From the NCBI GenBank assembly GCA_035462025.1, contig DATHUR010000188.1:1-33533 (forward strand): 33,533 nucleotides of DNA, in the 5' to 3' direction. The translations under genes and the position numbers were made by a program. A model generated the notes under the pieces. That model saw only the letters and a list, made by a program, of their open reading frames with translations, did no database searches and was not told the DNA's origin. Positions 22,443-30,029 of the stretch are shown here, one piece after another. This DNA is from Egicoccus sp035462025 (GTDB taxonomy: Bacteria; Actinomycetota; Nitriliruptoria; Nitriliruptorales; Nitriliruptoraceae). The first letter of the stretch is position 1. The number at the start of each line of letters is the position of its first letter.

Positions 22443-23801
22443 TCAGTACCTGTAGCTGTCGTCCTTGAACGGACCGCCCACGTCGACGCCGAGGTAGTCG
22501 GCCTGCTCGGAGGTCAGCGTGGTCAGCTTCGCGCCGATCTTGTCGAGGTGGAGACGGGCGACCTCCTCGTCGAGGTGCTTGGGCAGCACGTAGACCTCGT
22601 GCTTGTACTCGCCGTGGTTGCGCCACAGTTCGATCTGGGCCAGGACCTGGTTCGTGAACGAGTTCGACATCACGAACGAGCTGTGCCCCGTGGCGTTGCC
22701 GAGGTTCACCAGCCGCCCCTCGGACAGCAGGATCACGCTGTTGCCGTTTGGCAGATGGACAAGGTCGACCTGCGGCTTGACGTTGGTCCACTCGTACTCG
22801 CGCAGTGCGGCCGTCTCGATCTCGGTGTCGAAGTGGCCGATGTTGCACAGGATCGCGTGGTCCTTCATCTGCAGCACGTGATCGCGGGTGACGATCGACA
22901 TGTTGCCCGTGGCGGTGACCACGATGTCGGCCTCGTCGATCGTGTCCTCCATCCGCACGACGCGGTAGCCCTCCATGGCCGCCTGCAGGGCGTTGATCGG
23001 GTCGATCTCGGTGACGTAGACGGTGGCACCGAGGCTGTCGAGCGCCTGGGCGCAGCCCTTGCCGACGTCGCCGTAGCCGGCGACGATGGCGACCTTGCCG
23101 GCGATCATGACGTCGGTGCCCCGCTTGAGGCCGTCGATGAGCGACTCGCGGCAGCCGTAGAGGTTGTCGAACTTCGACTTGGTCACCGAGTCGTTGACGT
23201 TGATGGCGGGCATCCGCAGCAGTCCCTGCTGCTGGAGACGGCGCAGGGTCTTGATACCCGTCGTCGTCTCCTCGGAGACACCGACGACGTCGGCGAGCAG
23301 GTCGGCGCGGTGGTCGTGGACGTAGCCGGTCAGGTCGCCGCCGTCGTCGAGCAGCAGGGTCGGGCCCGAGCCGTCAGGCCACTCGAGCGTCTGGTCGATG
23401 CACCACCAGTACTCCTCCTCGGACTCGCCCTTCCAGGCGAACACCGGGGTACCGGCCGCGGCGACGGCGGCGGCCGCCTCGTCCTGGGTCGAGAAGATGT
23501 TGCACGACGACCAGCGCACGTCGGCGCCCAGCGCCTGCAGCGTCTCGATCAGGACGGCGGTCTGCACGGTCATGTGCAGGCACCCGGCGATGCGGGCGCC
23601 CGCCAGCGGTTGCTCGTCGGCGTAGCGCTCGCGCAGCGCCATCAGGCCGGGCATCTCGTATTCGGCCAGCCCGATCTCCTTGCGGCCCCAGTCGGCGAGT
23701 TCGAGGTCGCGGACCTCGAAGTCACGATCGGGATAGCGCCGGTCGATCTGGCGTGTGTCGGGGGCGGCGGGGGTGGGTTCGTTCGCGTGGTTCTCGGGCA
23801 C
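22443..23801 (-). CDS. ahcY: Adenosylhomocysteinase (S-adenosylhomocysteine hydrolase), 452 aa
   Basis: Splits S-adenosylhomocysteine, the product inhibitor of methyltransferases, into adenosine and homocysteine using tightly bound NAD. All landmarks are present: AGCLHMTVQTAVLIETL near the N-terminus, WSSCNIFSTQDEAAAA, SEETTTGIKTL, NVNDSVTKSKFDNLYGCRESL (with the catalytic Lys and Asp), the NAD loop VAGYGDVGKGCA and the C-terminal KLTTLTSEQADYLGVDVGGPFKDDSYRY, which reaches into the neighbouring subunit. The GTG at 23801 was chosen because AGGAG lies nine bases upstream; an earlier GTG at 23828 has no ribosome binding site and its added residues include that site. A leader of up to 200 bases separates it from aat. 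Confidence 0.95.
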   Translation of the reverse strand: MPENHANEPTPAAPDTRQIDRRYPDRDFEVRDLELADWGRKEIGLAEYEMPGLMALRERYADEQPLAGARIAGCLHMTVQTAVLIETLQALGADVRWSSCNIFSTQDEAAAAVAAAGTPVFAWKGESEEEYWWCIDQTLEWPDGSGPTLLLDDGGDLTGYVHDHRADLLADVVGVSEETTTGIKTLRRLQQQGLLRMPAINVNDSVTKSKFDNLYGCRESLIDGLKRGTDVMIAGKVAIVAGYGDVGKGCAQALDSLGATVYVTEIDPINALQAAMEGYRVVRMEDTIDEADIVVTATGNMSIVTRDHVLQMKDHAILCNIGHFDTEIETAALREYEWTNVKPQVDLVHLPNGNSVILLSEGRLVNLGNATGHSSFVMSNSFTNQVLAQIELWRNHGEYKHEVYVLPKHLDEEVARLHLDKIGAKLTTLTSEQADYLGVDVGGPFKDDSYRY

Positions 23802-24013
23802 GACAGGACACTCCTGGAAGTTGGCCACCGATGCGGCGGGCGGGCGACGTGGACGCCGGCCGGGCGTCGCACGTGGTGTCGACGGGCGCGTGCGCGCCGC
23901 GACGGGCCGCGACGGCCCCGGACTCGGGGTGACGACGCGAAGAGGGAGGGCCGGACTCGGCCGCCTCGGTCGGTCCAGTGTGCCTCACCGGCCCCGGGTC
24001 GCGCCACCATCGT

Positions 24014-24820
24014 TCACGGTCGGGCGGTGCGGTCCCCCTCGAGCAGCCGCGAGACCGGCAGTTCCGTCGTGACGAGCCGGACGTCGGCCTCGCGCGCGAC
24101 GGCGAGTTCGGCGAGGAAGTCGTCACGCCCCACGTCGCGCGCGCCGAGGCCGGCGAGGTGGGCGGTGGTCAACTGCACGTCGAGCACACTCCCGCCGGCG
24201 GCGGCGAGCCGGTGCACGAGGTCGAGCAGCGCGACCTTCGACGCGTCGGTCGCGCGGTGGAACATCGACTCGCCGGTGAACACCCCGCCGACCTGTACCC
24301 CGTAGACCCCGCCCACCAGCCGGCCGCCGTCCCACACCTCGAGGCTGTGGGCCCAGCCCAGCTCGTGCAGTCGCGCGTACGCCCGGGCCATCGTGGTCGT
24401 GATCCAGGTGCCGTGCTCGCCGCGGTCCTGGGCGCAACCGGCCACGACCGCGCCGAACGAGGCGTCGACCGTCGTGGTCCACCCGCAGGTCCGCAGCCGC
24501 CGTCGCAACGAGCGGCTGACGTGGAACTCGCCGACCGGCAGGACACCGCGTGGGTCGGGCGAGAACCATGGCAGCGGGACCCCCGGATGCGGCCACGGGA
24601 AGATGCCGCGACGGTAGGCGTCGACGAGCGTGCCGGGTGCGAGGTCCGCCCCGACCCCGACCACGCCGTCCTCGTCCGCCTCCTCGGGCTCGGGCAGCAC
24701 CCAGGCCGAGGGCGCAACGGGCTGCGGTGGCCGTGCCAGACCCCCCTCGGCGGGCACGGCAGCCCGGCGGCCGAGCCACCGTCGCTCCCCCGCCCGTTCG
24801 CTGTTGTGCGCTCCGGCCAC
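24014..24820 (-). CDS. aat: Leucyl/phenylalanyl-tRNA-protein transferase, 268 aa
   Basis: Adds Leu or Phe from aminoacyl-tRNA to proteins that begin with Lys or Arg, creating N-degrons read by ClpS/ClpAP. Family motifs are clear: GVVGVGADLAPGTLVDAYRRGIFPW, PLPWFSPDPRGVLP, FHVSRSLRRRLR, the central GTWITTTMARAYARLHELGWAHSLEVW, and TGESMFHRATDASKVALLDLVHRL (about 182-205). The N-terminal extension of about 40 residues (rich in Ala, Arg, Pro) is longer than in E. coli. The GTG at 24820 has GGGGA five bases upstream, and a CTAGCGTC box 24-31 bases upstream. It lies upstream of ahcY on the same strand with a 212-base gap. Confidence 0.93.
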   Translation of the reverse strand: MAGAHNSERAGERRWLGRRAAVPAEGGLARPPQPVAPSAWVLPEPEEADEDGVVGVGADLAPGTLVDAYRRGIFPWPHPGVPLPWFSPDPRGVLPVGEFHVSRSLRRRLRTCGWTTTVDASFGAVVAGCAQDRGEHGTWITTTMARAYARLHELGWAHSLEVWDGGRLVGGVYGVQVGGVFTGESMFHRATDASKVALLDLVHRLAAAGGSVLDVQLTTAHLAGLGARDVGRDDFLAELAVAREADVRLVTTELPVSRLLEGDRTARP

Positions 24821-24843
24821 GCGATCCCCGGTGTCGGTGACCG

Positions 24844-24851
24844 GACGCTAG
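24844..24851 (-). promoter_or_regulatory. CTAGCGTC box, putative -10 of aat
   Basis: Third copy of the octamer, oriented toward aat. Used as a -10 (TAGCGT, 24850 to 24845), it gives a leader of about 18 bases containing the ribosome binding site. Confidence 0.45.
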
Positions 24852-24940
24852 CAGGGGCCTGTGACGCCCGGTCCGGCCAATACCGCGGGGTCGCCGGGCA
24901 CGACGGCTACCGTTCCGGCGTCCGGTTGGAGGGACCCCGC

Positions 24941-25816
24941 GTGCGCCTGCACCTCGTCGACGGCACCTACGAACTGTTCCGTTCCCACTTCTCGAAGCGC
25001 CCGGACCGCACCGACGTCCACGGACGCGACGTGAAGGCGACGGTCGGCGTCGTCACCGCGCTGCTGTCACTGCTCGAGGACACCGACGAGCAGGTCACAC
25101 ATCTCGCCGTCGCGTTCGACAACCCGATCGAGAGTTGGCGCAACGTCCGCTTCCCCGCCTACAAGGACAGCAGCGGCGTGGATCCGGCCCTGCTCGCCCA
25201 GTTCGACGGGGTCGAGGCGGCGGTGCGGGCGCTGGGCGTCACCGTCTGGTCCATGCGTGAGCAGGAGGCCGACGACGCGCTCGGCGCCGCGGCCCTGCGC
25301 TTCGCCGGCGAGGTCGACCAGGTCCGGATCCTGACCCCCGACAAGGATCTCGGCCAGGTCGTCCGCGGCCGGCGCATCGTCCAGGTCGACCGCCTGCGCG
25401 ACAAGTTCTACGACGAGGACGGGGTGCGCGACCGCCTCGGCGTCCCGCCGGCCTCGGTGCCCGACCTGCTCGCGCTGGTCGGGGACACCGCGGACGGGAT
25501 CCCCGGTCTGAAGGGGTTCGGCAAGGTCGGGGCCGCCGCCGTGCTCACCCGCTACGGCCACCTCGAGGACATCCCGCCCGACGGGGCGGACTGGGACGTC
25601 GAGGTCCGCGGTGCGGCGCGCCTCGCGCAGACGCTCGTCGAGCACCGCGACGACGCGCTGCTCTACCGTGAACTCGCCACGCTGATCACCGACCTCGACC
25701 TGCCCGGGACGCTCGACGACCTCGCCTGGCGGGGCGCCGACCGGGACGTCTGGCGGCGCTGGTGCGACGAGGTCGCCTCCGAGTCCCTCCGTGAACGCCC
25801 GACGGCCTGGTCGTAG
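24941..25816 (+). CDS. 5'-3' exonuclease / flap endonuclease-like protein, 291 aa
   Basis: Stand-alone version of the N-terminal nuclease domain of DNA polymerase I, acting on 5' flaps and RNA primers. Metal-binding acids occur in LHLVDGTYELFRSHF (Asp7), AVAFDN, QEADDALGAAAL and ILTPDKDLGQVV; the helix-three-turn-helix DNA-binding module reads LLALVGDTADGIPGLKGFGKVGAAAVL (about 184-210). No polymerase domain follows. The GTG at 24941 has TTGGAGGGA seven bases upstream. Its TAG stop overlaps the GTG of murJ by one base, so the two genes are coupled. A TACCGT -10-like hexamer lies at about 24909-24914. Confidence 0.88.
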   Translation: MRLHLVDGTYELFRSHFSKRPDRTDVHGRDVKATVGVVTALLSLLEDTDEQVTHLAVAFDNPIESWRNVRFPAYKDSSGVDPALLAQFDGVEAAVRALGVTVWSMREQEADDALGAAALRFAGEVDQVRILTPDKDLGQVVRGRRIVQVDRLRDKFYDEDGVRDRLGVPPASVPDLLALVGDTADGIPGLKGFGKVGAAAVLTRYGHLEDIPPDGADWDVEVRGAARLAQTLVEHRDDALLYRELATLITDLDLPGTLDDLAWRGADRDVWRRWCDEVASESLRERPTAWS

Positions 25817-27507
25817 TGAGCAGCGAACCCACCGGCGCTTTCGACGCCCCGCGGCCCGCCGACGACCTGCGCCGCAGTTCGTTGCTGGTCGGGGCCGGCA
25901 TCCTGCTGTCGCGGGCTGCGGGCCTGGTCCGCGAGTCCGCGACCGCGGCGTTCCTGGGGACCGGCGTCGGGGCCGACGCCCTGCGGGCCGCGCTCAAGAT
26001 CCCGAACCTGATGCAGAACCTGCTCGGCGAAGGGGTGCTGTCGGCTTCGTTCATCCCGGCCTACTCGCGGCTGCTCGCCGAGGGCCGTGAGGAGGACGCC
26101 GGCCGGCTCGCCGGTGCCGTGGCGGGCCTGCTGATGCTGGTCACGGGCACGCTGGTCGTGCTCGGCACGGTGTTCGCCGGACCCATCGCCCGCGTCCTCG
26201 CGCCGGGCTGGACGCCCGGCAGCGACCGGTACGAGCTGACCGTGATGCTGGTACGCATCCTCACGCCGGGCGTGGGGCTGCTCGTGCTCTCGGCGTGGTG
26301 TCTCGGCGTGCTCAACTCCCACCGCCGCTTCTTTCTGTCCTACGTCGCACCGGTGGCGTGGAACACCGCGATCATCGTGCTGCTGTTCGCGGTCGGCCTC
26401 TCGACCAGCGACGAGTTCACCATCGCCCAGGGCTTCGCCTGGGGCGCGTTGCTCGGATCGGCGCTGCAGTTCGGCGTGCAACTGCCCAGCGTGCTGCGAC
26501 TGGTGCGCGGGCTGCGCCTGTCCGCCTCGTTGGCCGTGCCCGGCGTCCGGCCCGTCGTCACCCGGTTCGGCCAGGTCGTCGCCGGCCGCGGCGGAGTCCA
26601 ACTCGCGGCCTACGTCGACGTCATGGTCGCCTCGCTGCTCGCCGCCGGTGCGATGTCCGCGCTCGGTTTCGCCCAGATCCTCTACCTGTTGCCGATCAGC
26701 CTGTTCGGCATGGCGATCGCGGCCGCCGAGTTGCCGACGCTGTCGACGCTCGACCACGGCGACCGGGCCCGCGTCCTGGACCGGATCGACGGCGGCCTCG
26801 GGCGCGTCGCCTTCTTCGTGGTCCCGAGCACGGTCGCGTTCCTGTTCGCCGGTGACCTCGTGGTGGCGACCGTCTTCCAGCGCGGCAGCTTCAGCGCCGA
26901 CGCCTCGCGGCAGGTGGGCGTCGTCCTCGCCGTCTACAGCCTCGGCATGCTGGCGTCGACGAGTTCACGGCTGTTGCAGTCGGCGCTCTACGGGGTCGGG
27001 GACACCCGCAACCCCGCCATCTACGCGGTCATGCGGGTCGCATTGTCGTTGCTGGTGGGCATCGCGGTCATGTTCCCGCTCGACGCGGTGGCAGCGACCG
27101 TGGAAGGCTTCGCCGTCGTCGGCGACCTGGGCTGGCAGGTCGCACCGGAACGACTGCGCCTCTCCGACGGCAACCTGTTCCGCCTCGGTGCCGCCGGGCT
27201 CGCCTTCGGCGCGGCCGTGGGCGCCTGGTTCGAACTCGTGCTGTTGCGCGTCCGGCTGCGCGTGGTGTTCGGCCGCGTCCGCCTGGGCGGTGCCTACGCA
27301 CCGCGGCTCGCCGCCGGTGCCCTCGCCGGCATCGCCGCGGCGCTGGCCGCCCGGCCACTGCTCGGCGGGCTCACCTGGCATCCGACCGTCACGGGCCTGG
27401 TCGCAATGGGCATGATCGGTGTCGCCTACCTGGTCACGACCCGGCTGCTCGGTGTCCCCGAGGCGCGCGAACTGACCGGCCGGGTCGAACGGCTGGTGCG
27501 ACGCTAG
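25816..27507 (+). CDS. murJ: Lipid II flippase MurJ, 563 aa
   Basis: Moves lipid II, the peptidoglycan precursor, across the cytoplasmic membrane. A polar N-terminus of about 20 residues leads into the MOP-type opening SLLVGAGILLSRAAGLVRESATAAFLGTG, then RAALKIPNLMQNLLGEGVLSASFIPAYSRLL, the classic MurJ/MviN motif. About fourteen membrane segments are seen, arranged as two bundles, with the second bundle's QLAAYVDVMVASLLAAGAMSALGFAQILYLLPISLFGMAIAAAELPTLS and RLLQSALYGVGDTRNPAIYAV. There is no long cytoplasmic kinase-like C-terminus as in mycobacterial MviN. The GTG start overlaps the upstream stop by one base (TAGTG). Confidence 0.93.
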   Translation: MSSEPTGAFDAPRPADDLRRSSLLVGAGILLSRAAGLVRESATAAFLGTGVGADALRAALKIPNLMQNLLGEGVLSASFIPAYSRLLAEGREEDAGRLAGAVAGLLMLVTGTLVVLGTVFAGPIARVLAPGWTPGSDRYELTVMLVRILTPGVGLLVLSAWCLGVLNSHRRFFLSYVAPVAWNTAIIVLLFAVGLSTSDEFTIAQGFAWGALLGSALQFGVQLPSVLRLVRGLRLSASLAVPGVRPVVTRFGQVVAGRGGVQLAAYVDVMVASLLAAGAMSALGFAQILYLLPISLFGMAIAAAELPTLSTLDHGDRARVLDRIDGGLGRVAFFVVPSTVAFLFAGDLVVATVFQRGSFSADASRQVGVVLAVYSLGMLASTSSRLLQSALYGVGDTRNPAIYAVMRVALSLLVGIAVMFPLDAVAATVEGFAVVGDLGWQVAPERLRLSDGNLFRLGAAGLAFGAAVGAWFELVLLRVRLRVVFGRVRLGGAYAPRLAAGALAGIAAALAARPLLGGLTWHPTVTGLVAMGMIGVAYLVTTRLLGVPEARELTGRVERLVRR

Positions 27508-27560
27508 GGTGCCGTGGTCCGGTCCGGTGGCGGGGCATCGTCGGACCGAAAGGATCAGCT

Positions 27561-27917
27561 GTGCCCTCGGTGTGGGACCTCTACCTCGACGCCAACGACG
27601 CGGCCGTACTGCTCGAGGCGATCGTCACGCTCGAGCGTCATCGGTGGGTACGCGAGCCGCTCCCCCTCGAGGACGCGGTCGCGCTCCACGAACGTCTGCA
27701 GATCGTGTCCGGCATCGCCGCCGAGGACGCCGTCTACTGGGCGCGCGAGGCCGAGGACCGGGCCGAGGCCGCGGGCGTGGACGGCGGGCGCTGGGGCAGC
27801 CCGGAGGTCGCACGGGCGATGGCCGAGACCGCCACGAGCCTGTCGCGGGGATCCCACGAGGTCGAGGTCGCGGCCCGGGCCGCCGCGACCGACCTCGGGC
27901 GCCGACTGGCCGGCTGA
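27561..27917 (+). CDS. Hypothetical protein, 118 aa
   Basis: Not recognised. Small, soluble, helical and acidic: VWDLYLDANDAAVLLEAIVTLERHRWVREPL, then a helical segment with many Ala/Glu residues and a C-terminal helix ending AATDLGRRLAG. No Cys, signal or membrane segment. The GTG at 27561 has AAGGA five or six bases upstream. It is 53 bases after murJ on the same strand and could be the last gene of the exonuclease-murJ unit; it ends seven bases before the convergent DUF2017 gene. Confidence 0.6.
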   Translation: MPSVWDLYLDANDAAVLLEAIVTLERHRWVREPLPLEDAVALHERLQIVSGIAAEDAVYWAREAEDRAEAAGVDGGRWGSPEVARAMAETATSLSRGSHEVEVAARAAATDLGRRLAG

Positions 27918-27924
27918 GCCGGGG

Positions 27925-28452
27925 TCAGTCCGACTCGGGCGGATGGTCGTAGTGGGCGACGGACGCGGGGTCGAGGATCGCCAGCAACTGCTCCTGCAGC
28001 CAGGCCAGGTGGTCCATGACCGCGAGGCGGTAGGCGACCGGGTCATCGGCGTCGAGTGCGTCGCGCTCGAGGGTCTCGACCCCGATGCGCGCGCCGATGG
28101 CGAGCCGCAGGTCGTTGAGGACGCCGAGCACGAGTGCGGCCTCCTCGCCGTCGAGGCGGACCCGCACGTGGCCGCGGTGCTCGACCCCCCGGTCGAGCAG
28201 GTCGGCGAGCGCTTCGAGACCGCTCAGGCGTGACTGCAGCAGGTCGTCGCGCAGCAGCCGCCGGAGTTCGCGGTCGGCCTCGTCGTCGCCGACGACGGCC
28301 GCCGGGAACAGCCGGTGCAGCACGGGGTCCTCGTCGTCACCGCTGGACAGCGTGCCGCGCAGTCCGTCGCGCAGCGAGCGCAGCAGGTCGATCTCGACCG
28401 GGTCGAGTTGCATCCGGATGTGCTCGCCCTGGCGGCGGAACGCCCGACTCAT
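27925..28452 (-). CDS. DUF2017-family protein, 175 aa
   Basis: Matches the actinobacterial DUF2017 family, which is often encoded directly next to clpS, as here (19 bases downstream of it). The opening MSRAFRRQGEHIRMQLDPVEIDLLRSL, followed by the polar loop SSGDDEDPVLHRLFPAAV and the segment RVRLDGEEAALVLGVLNDLRLAIGARIG, is typical. The C-terminus (MDHLAWLQEQLLAILDP) is helical. The function is unknown; the conserved neighbourhood suggests a link to ClpS-dependent proteolysis. The ATG at 28452 is used. Confidence 0.8.
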   Translation of the reverse strand: MSRAFRRQGEHIRMQLDPVEIDLLRSLRDGLRGTLSSGDDEDPVLHRLFPAAVVGDDEADRELRRLLRDDLLQSRLSGLEALADLLDRGVEHRGHVRVRLDGEEAALVLGVLNDLRLAIGARIGVETLERDALDADDPVAYRLAVMDHLAWLQEQLLAILDPASVAHYDHPPESD

Positions 28453-28471
28453 GACCGGCCCCCGGAAGCGT

Positions 28472-28777
28472 TCACGTCGAGCGCTGCATGGTCGCCTGCA
28501 GCCCGTAGCCGTGCAGTTGCTGCACGTACATCTCCGCCTGTTCGCGCGGCTCGGACGCGACCAGCGCCTTGCCCTTCTGATGTACCTCGAGCATGAGTTT
28601 GCGCGCCACGTCCTCGCTGAAGCCGAACACCCGCCGGAAGACGAACACCACGTAGGACATGAGGTTGACGGGATCGTCCCAGACGATCACGTCCCAGGGC
28701 CGGTCGGGGTCGACCACCTCGTCGAGTTGCTGCTGACGGTCCCTGACCGGGGTCGCAGCCGGACCGGCGAGCCGCAC
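28472..28777 (-). CDS. clpS: ATP-dependent Clp protease adaptor ClpS, 101 aa
   Basis: Binds proteins with destabilising N-terminal residues and delivers them to the Clp ATPase. The core WDVIVWDDPVNLMSYVVFVFRRVFG contains the substrate-pocket residues (DDPVNLMSYVV, with Asn and Asp contacting the alpha-amino group, and Met at the gate), followed by KLMLEVHQKGKALVAS and a C-terminal YVQQLHGYGLQATMQ. The N-terminal tail that inserts into the ATPase is about 27 residues. The GTG at 28777 has AAAGG seven bases upstream and gives the family's usual tail; GTG 28798 is the alternative. It is followed by DUF2017. Confidence 0.92.
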   Translation of the reverse strand: MRLAGPAATPVRDRQQQLDEVVDPDRPWDVIVWDDPVNLMSYVVFVFRRVFGFSEDVARKLMLEVHQKGKALVASEPREQAEMYVQQLHGYGLQATMQRST

Positions 28778-28831
28778 CCCGCCACCTTTCGTGTCCACGC
28801 CTGCCTGCGTCGCCACAGTACCGCCACGACG

Positions 28832-28864
28832 ACGGCCGCCACCGATGAGTTCGGCAGCGGCCGT
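28832..28864 (-). terminator. 14-bp hairpin after the cold-shock gene
   Basis: ACGGCCGC (28857-28864 read on the minus strand) pairs with GCGGCCGT (28832-28839), and the stem continues inward over TGCCGA/TCGGTG with two G-U pairs, closing on the loop ACTCA. It lies between the cold-shock gene and clpS. Confidence 0.65.
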
Positions 28865-28913
28865 TTCGTTGTGGATACGCGTCGGTGCCACGGCGCCGAG
28901 GCGGAAGGGGGCG

Positions 28914-29222
28914 TCAGCGGCGACGGCGGCGCGCCATGCGGCGCTGACGCTCGCGCTCCTCGAGCTCTTCCCACGACGGCGGCGGTGCCATCGTGCGCCC
29001 GATCGGGTTGTCGGCCGGCGCCTGCTTGGTGACGGTCACGCCGGTGGCGGCGCGACGGCCACCCTCGCTCTCGCCGACCTCGAACTCGACCTCGTCGCCC
29101 GAACGCAGCGCGCTGCCGCCGGTGACCTGGTCCGCGGCGACGTAGTAGTCGTCGCCTTCCGGGGTGGTGACGAAGCCGAAGTTGCGGTCGGCGTTGAAGA
29201 CCTTGACGCGTCCGGTGGGCAT
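28914..29222 (-). CDS. Divergent cold-shock domain protein with arginine-rich tail, 102 aa
   Basis: The first 68 residues form a cold-shock (OB-fold) domain, starting MPTGRVKVFNADRNFGFVTTPEGDDYYVAAD. RNP1 is present as NFGFV, but the RNP2 strand, normally VFVHFS, reads YYVAAD, and the Trp of VKWF is Val, so two aromatic/His nucleic-acid contacts are lost. Residues 69-102 are a non-canonical tail: a proline-rich part (APADNPIGRTMAPPPSW), an acidic helix (EELEERERQRR) and a run of five Arg at the end. RNA binding may be shared by the tail. The ATG at 29222 has GAGG eleven bases upstream; the upstream spacer leaves room for a leader of about 100 bases. Confidence 0.8.
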   Translation of the reverse strand: MPTGRVKVFNADRNFGFVTTPEGDDYYVAADQVTGGSALRSGDEVEFEVGESEGGRRAATGVTVTKQAPADNPIGRTMAPPPSWEELEERERQRRMARRRRR

Positions 29223-29353
29223 GGGAAGGGCTACCTCGGTGGGAAGACGAAGACGAAGTGGTCGGCTGGGGTCTGCTCGTTGTCGACCAGAGACCGCATC
29301 ACGGACCGGCGGCACATGACGTACCGCGAGTGCGGCAGCGTAGCGGCTCGTCC

Positions 29354-29387
29354 CCGCCGACGCGCACCGGCCCGATCCGGTCGGCGG
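29354..29387 (-). terminator. Hairpin after the MbcA/ParS-like gene
   Basis: CCGCCGAC (29380-29387 on the minus strand) pairs with GTCGGCGG (29354-29361), with an additional inner CGG/CCG helix. It begins nine bases beyond the stop codon at 29396. Confidence 0.55.
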
Positions 29388-29395
29388 ACGACGGC

Positions 29396-29686
29396 TCAGC
29401 CGTGCGCCGCGGCCCACGCCCGGCTCGCGTCCTCGACCTCCTCGTACGCTCCCGCGGCGAGGGCCTGCAACGGCGTGCGTCCCTCGAGTCGCTTCTGCGG
29501 TTGGTCGAACCAGCGTCCGGCCGTGGGCTCGTCGACCCAGCCCTGCAGCACGCGCAGGACGTCGAGCGCGACCTCGACGGGATGGCGTTCGCGGTCGCCC
29601 GCTGCGGCGTGCAGGCCGTCGACGGCGTCGTCGCCCACGATGGCGCGGAGTTCCATCTCGTCGTCGAGGGGGTCGTCTCGGTACAT
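29396..29686 (-). CDS. MbcA/ParS/Xre-type toxin-binding-domain-like protein, 96 aa
   Basis: The C-terminal half, 'VDEPTAGRWFDQPQKRL' followed by 'EGRTPLQALAAGAYEEVEDA', resembles the MbcA/ParS/Xre antitoxin toxin-binding domain, whose hallmark is W(L/F)..P...L.G.TPLeaL..G....V. The first 40 residues are acidic and lack a helix-turn-helix, so it is a domain-only protein. No RES-domain toxin is seen next to it, so a toxin-antitoxin role is doubtful. The ATG at 29686 follows GAGGAG by seven bases. It is the last gene of a tight three-gene unit, 11 bases after the gene at 29698. Confidence 0.55.
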   Translation of the reverse strand: MYRDDPLDDEMELRAIVGDDAVDGLHAAAGDRERHPVEVALDVLRVLQGWVDEPTAGRWFDQPQKRLEGRTPLQALAAGAYEEVEDASRAWAAAHG

Positions 29687-29697
29687 GGCCCGGCTCC

Positions 29698-30027
29698 TCA
29701 GCCGCGCTGGCGCAGGCGCTGGTGTTGCTCTTCGCACTCGCCCACGAAGGCCGCGGCGTCCTCGATGCGCTGCGGCAGGCGGGCCTGCTCGTCGGCGATG
29801 ACCGCGATCCGCCGCTTGAGCGCGTCGAGCAGCGGCTGCTCGGTGTGGCGCACGCCGCGTCGCAGCCGCGGATCGACGGGGTCGGCGAGTGCGTCGCCTT
29901 CGCTGATGAAACGACGCAGGCGCCGCACCTCGTCGGCGAGGTACTCCTCGTAGCGTTGCAGGGCCGCGAGGTCCTCGCGGGCGCGCAGCAGCGTGAAGTA
30001 GGCCGCCTCGGTCTCGTCGCGGGGCAC
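29698..30027 (-). CDS. Hypothetical coiled-coil protein, 109 aa
   Basis: Not recognised. Highly charged, almost entirely helical: AAYFTLLRAREDLAALQRYEEYLADEVRRLRRF is a likely coiled coil, followed by a short Asp/Pro loop (DALADPVDPRLRRG) and a second long helix (LLDALKRRIAVIADEQARLPQRIEDAAAF) ending in EEQHQRLRQRG. The GTG start at 30027 lies two bases after the stop of the SRPBCC gene, so the genes are co-transcribed. No membrane or signal segment. Confidence 0.6.
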   Translation of the reverse strand: MPRDETEAAYFTLLRAREDLAALQRYEEYLADEVRRLRRFISEGDALADPVDPRLRRGVRHTEQPLLDALKRRIAVIADEQARLPQRIEDAAAFVGECEEQHQRLRQRG

Positions 30028-30029
30028 GG

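Noticed and set aside
23802..24013. SAH riboswitch upstream of ahcY
   Set aside because: I could not identify the conserved core on the minus strand; not claimed.
22548..24305. Long plus-strand open frame opposite ahcY and aat
   Set aside because: Antisense to two unmistakable genes; no recognisable protein.
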